A DNA stretch of 64,000 bases from Daucus carota subsp. sativus (taxonomy: Eukaryota; Streptophyta; Magnoliopsida; Apiales; Apiaceae): assembly GCF_001625215.2 (NCBI RefSeq), contig NC_030382.2:35016610-35080609 (forward strand). The letters run 5' to 3'. The notes below the pieces were generated by a model. That model did not search any database, had not been told where the DNA came from, and saw only the letters and a program-made list of their open reading frames with translations. This document shows positions 62,201 through 64,000 of this stretch, one piece after another; position 1 is the stretch's first letter, and each line of letters starts with the position of its first letter. Made by a program: the position numbers and the translations under genes.

Positions 62201-62352
62201 CGGATGATGATGACCCATGGGCTGCTATTGCAGCTCCTCCACCTACCACGAGGGCTAAGCCTTTAGCATCTGGGCGAGGACGGGGATCTAAACCCGTTGT
62301 ATCAAAATTGGGTGCCCAAAGAATAAACCGGACTTCGTCATCTGGAGTTTAA
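43878..62352 (+). CDS. SCYL1: SCY1-like pseudokinase (SCYL1/CTEXP type)
   Basis: Family members work in COPI-linked trafficking and cytoplasmic tRNA export; Arabidopsis At2g40730 is the closest I know. Twenty-one exons fit with exact phase: 43878-44003, 45472-45570, 45875-46026, 46485-46557, 47252-47377, 49292-49400, 49599-49678, 49891-49972, 50711-50850, 50942-51052, 51188-51304, 51403-51492, 52330-52383, 52545-52619, 52799-52874, 52970-53069, 55176-55245, 56130-56203, 58386-58495, 61042-61287 and 62075-62352 (795 aa). Order: kinase-like domain (about 20-300) without canonical VAIK, HRD or DFG (VHANVCL and AFDVLSEFD stand there); HEAT repeats (about 320-560, with [12 protein letters not shown] and [18 protein letters not shown]); then an acidic, low-complexity tail with [38 protein letters not shown] and [14 protein letters not shown]. 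Intron 19 needs a GC donor. Introns carry many MITEs but all frames are intact. Confidence 0.95.
46558..47251. repeat. microsatellites in SCYL1 intron 4
   Basis: A (GT)n run at about 46714-46732 and a (CA)n run at about 46896-46914 flank an unassigned stretch (AGGCAAATGATCAAATAG...). Dinucleotide runs at both edges suggest a microsatellite-targeted miniature element. Ends not proven. Confidence 0.5.
47520..48210. repeat. microsatellite-bounded AT-rich insertions in SCYL1 intron 5
   Basis: (TG)n/(CA)n and (TA)n runs at about 47518-47586, 47767-47783 and 48000-48014 divide two unassigned segments. The second begins GGTTACACTCCACAAAGAAC and ends near GTTCTTCTTTGAGCAATGAC, loosely inverted. Probably old miniature elements; no coding capacity. 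Confidence 0.4.
48225..48325. repeat. CTAGGCG-rich palindromic repeat
   Basis: TTGCCTAGGC, TCTAGGCGTCTAAC, GTAGGCGACGCCTAGG and GTCGCCTAACTCCTAG crowd 100 bp of intron 5. It can fold on itself. I do not recognise the family. Confidence 0.5.
56279..56713. repeat. direct repeats in SCYL1 intron 18
   Basis: About 126 bp beginning GACAAGTGTGTTTAACC (56279-56405) recur at about 56532-56657. A partial third copy (TTAACCTAGTTGAAGTAAAT...) continues to about 56713. Within each unit CTGTATTCTCCTT and ATGTATTCTCCTT are themselves repeated. Confidence 0.8.
56874..57335 (+). mobile_element. MITE family A, copy 1 (SCYL1 intron 18)
   Basis: Starts AGGGGAGGGTTCTGGTACAA then ACTTACAAACTT, and ends AAGTTTGTAAGTTTG, TTTGATCCTATCCCTA, inside TATATA runs. 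The inner ACAAACTTACAAACTT and AAGTTTGTAAGTTTGT are inverted. Copies at 59293 and 59842 run the other way. Confidence 0.75.
57378..57803 (+). mobile_element. MITE family B, copy 1 (SCYL1 intron 18)
   Basis: About 426 bp between TA runs. The left end GGGTAGCACTCCATAGCATA continues to TATATGGAGTTACGTAGC. The right end, read inward, is GGCCAACATTCCAGGGAGGG then TATATAGAGTTACATAGC. The roughly 50-bp imperfect inverted ends are seen directly. No coding capacity. Confidence 0.78.
58027..58226. repeat. tandem duplication of about 100 bp (SCYL1 intron 18)
   Basis: ATATAGACAGAAATCATCTT through TTCATTATCTTAAA (58027-58123) is repeated with a few changes at about 58124-58226. It lies shortly before exon 19. 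Confidence 0.85.
58915..59830 (-). mobile_element. MITE family B, copy 2, split by a nested element (SCYL1 intron 19)
   Basis: Left part 58915-59292 begins GGCCAACATTGCAGGGAGGT and is the reverse complement of copy 1. The missing end (GAACTCCAGATAAGAGGGTA then TGGAGTGCTACC) resumes at about 59775 and ends near 59830. Between them sits family A copy 2, inserted in the internal TA run. Confidence 0.8.
59293..59757 (-). mobile_element. MITE family A, copy 2, nested in family B
   Basis: Starts AGGGATATGATCAAATAAAA and ends GTACCAGAACCCTCCCCTA, the reverse of copy 1. It lies wholly within family B copy 2, so family A moved after family B at this site. Confidence 0.8.
59842..60333 (-). mobile_element. 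MITE family A, copy 3 (SCYL1 intron 19)
   Basis: Starts AGTGATAGGATCAAATAAAA and ends TTTGTACCAAAACACGCCCC, in the same direction as copy 2, with a small internal duplication of AATAAATAAAAACTTTTTT-type sequence near 59853-59900. Confidence 0.75.
60360..60962. mobile_element. Tourist-like MITE (SCYL1 intron 19)
   Basis: About 603 bp with ends GGGGTCATTTGATAA and, reading inward from the right, CAGGCCATTTGATAA. TTA flanks both sides (60357-60359, 60963-60965), fitting the TWA duplications of PIF/Harbinger elements. An open frame near 60785-60960 inside it is chance. Confidence 0.6.
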
Positions 62353-63756
62353 GCTGCCCAGGTTTTGTCAAATTAAGTAAAGGATTAAAGAAATCTGTAA
62401 ATTTTGTCTTTATGGTGATTTAGAAGTTCATACAAGAAAAGAAATGAACTTTACATGTCTCCTTGAGTTGTAAAATTATTGTTTTTAGTTATGGTGTGAA
62501 TTATATCATTCTTTTTGTCCACCAGCTCTTAGGAGTCTGAGGGATCACCCGTAAATACTTTGCAATTTGTATAGTAGGCTGACGAATGATCTTTACCTCA
62601 AACATTGATTTGTCCTCCCTCTATAAGTTTGAATTCGCTTAGAAAACACATGTCAATTATATTTGAGAGTTTCTTTTACAAATCTTTTGCACCATGTATA
62701 TGGAGTCCAAAAGAAATTTGTTGGGTGAATTTCGTCTGAATGTACTTTAAATATTTGACGGTTGAATAAAGAATAAATTATCTGCTCCCGAGTCGGCTGT
62801 TAGAACATGTTAATTTGGATAACTGGGCCAGTTTTCGATTAAATTGGCTTCGGATCGGATCATTCGTTGCAGTTGTTAAGTATGTTTGTCAAATAAAATT
62901 GAATTTAAAATTTAAAACAACATCAGAAATCAGAATTCGGCAGTCGATAAATTGTCTAAATTTTCGGGAACGAAAGAAAATACACTGATTTCACCTGTGG
63001 AGTCTTGATATGTACTAGTACAACCATAATGCTAACAAATGTTTAATACTTTTGAGTATTTGGCAAGTCGAGAAAAGACAAAATTGATGAAATAAAGTAC
63101 CAAAAGGTTTGTTCACTTGAAAATGCCTAACTAAAAGCTGCAATTATAATCCATGTGCACTGTTATTTAACTGCATTTTTTAAGAGGCCTTTACTGCCTC
63201 TGAAAATCGGTTAATCACCGATTGATTCCTGTTTCGTAATTTGTTAAACTGATTAAATATCTGATTATTCAATTAATTATCTGATCAATCCAATTAATTT
63301 TTATATTGTGACTTCACCGATTAAGTCCAATTTCCGCTTTTTACAACACGACAAGAAGGGTTATCAGAACCTAAATTATTTCAACCCCAACTAAATAAAC
63401 ATGCTGAGATTAGGCATATTAATATACACAGGATTAGGATTAGACAAATATAGAATTAAGCAGCATTTCAGATTGAGCTAACATGTCCACATCAAGCTCT
63501 CTGCCTGACTTTTAAGTTGGCACTTGATCAAATGAGAGAAGACTTCTACTCAGACATTATGTAGGCAGTTGGATTCACTTCCAATATGGCAACAACTGCT
63601 CAAACCTAACCTTCATTAACATTGTCCATCACTTCTACTTGCAGCATTCTACACTCCCTCTGCTGCACCTATTTATCACAACCTCTCCATACTTCCACCC
63701 CATTCCCCGTATTCAATCTCCGCGAAACTCTCCCCATTCATCTCTTCTCTTTTCTT
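62353..63756. other. intergenic DNA: SCYL1 3' UTR and ATL promoter
   Basis: No gene seen in 1.4 kb. The first few hundred bases should be the SCYL1 3' UTR. The last 100 bp before 63757 are pyrimidine-rich (CTCTCCATACTTCC, TCTCTTCTCTTTTC), as in many plant leaders. Confidence 0.5.
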
Positions 63757-64000
63757 ATGGCTACGGACAATTTTGGACCTCCACGCGATTACTTCAGTAT
63801 TAATATCATAAGCTTCAGCTCCAAGTCCCACAGTCCAGCCACTCTCATTGTGGCTGTTTTTTTCTTCTCCATCATCCTCTTAGCAGCCCTTCTTTCGTTG
63901 CATTATTTCTGTCGTCGCAGCAATGCTAGTACGACGACAGTGGCCATTCCTGTGGCAGTCCCGACGATTGCATTAGGCCTTGATGCAGCTGCCATTGACA
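63757..64000 (+). CDS. ATL-type RING-H2 E3 ubiquitin ligase, N-terminal part
   Basis: An open frame of 81 codons runs off the window. It starts MATDNFGPPRDYFS and has one hydrophobic segment (about residues 36-53, TLIVAVFFFSIILLAALLSL), then CRR and a linker reaching GLDAAAID. An N-terminal membrane anchor followed by a GLD motif is the hallmark of the ATL family of membrane RING-H2 ligases. The RING domain, expected about 40-50 residues further, is outside the window, so catalytic residues cannot be checked. ATL genes are usually intronless, consistent with this open frame. Confidence 0.8.
   Translation, partial: MATDNFGPPRDYFSINIISFSSKSHSPATLIVAVFFFSIILLAALLSLHYFCRRSNASTTTVAIPVAVPTIALGLDAAAID

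Overview
This window is nuclear DNA of a flowering plant, most likely a eudicot. The evidence is intron-rich genes with GT-AG junctions, plant-specific receptor kinases (WAK and LRR-RLK), a plant-type UBA1, a eukaryotic nuclear tRNA, a tRNA-Met-primed Copia retrotransposon, a LINE, MITEs and a Helitron-like end. I cannot name the species. No CRISPR array, operon or bacterial feature is present.

Layout. 1-617: 5' fragment of a wall-associated kinase (WAK) paralogue, frameshifted. 618-4769: AT-rich repeat DNA with a minisatellite and a dead RAD16-like helicase. 4770-20812 (minus): a WAK receptor kinase gene cut in its last exon by a 13.7-kb Copia-type LTR retrotransposon (4952-18686). The element has TTCTT target duplications and two 2,384-bp LTRs that look identical. 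22306-24820 (plus): an LRR receptor kinase, head-to-head with the WAK and broken by a 10-bp tandem duplication, followed by a relic of a second one (25165-25700). 26711-33372 (minus): an intact ubiquitin-activating enzyme E1 (UBA1), with a 5'-UTR intron and a housekeeping promoter. 34332-36766: a 5'-truncated LINE between 18-bp target duplications. 37464-37537: tRNA-Ile(UAU). 38401-41845 (minus): a plastid-type rhodanese protein homologous to bacterial TrhO/YceA (STR8-like), whose start codon lies 33 bp from a Helitron-like terminus. 43878-62352 (plus): an intact 21-exon SCY1-like pseudokinase whose late introns hold at least two MITE families, one inserted inside the other. 63757-end: 5' end of an ATL-type RING-H2 ubiquitin ligase.

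How the parts relate. The left third is a receptor-kinase neighbourhood in decay: three of four receptor-kinase loci carry visible lesions and the fourth is cut by the retrotransposon. The right half carries conserved single genes (E1, tRNA hydroxylase-like, SCYL1) that keep their reading frames while their introns and flanks collect transposons. I rebuilt exon boundaries by hand. The phases close exactly for UBA1 (1,086 aa), STR8-like (435 aa), SCYL1 (795 aa) and the WAK (648 aa truncated, about 705 aa before insertion).

Most notable is the retrotransposon. Its LTR promoter region has nine W-box cores (TTGAC followed by C or T) in about 410 bp just upstream of a TATA box. It sits inside a WAK gene with its promoters pointing antisense to that gene. 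Its pol region is riddled with stops although the LTRs look identical, which suggests a recently mobile, trans-mobilised element that may respond to WRKY factors.
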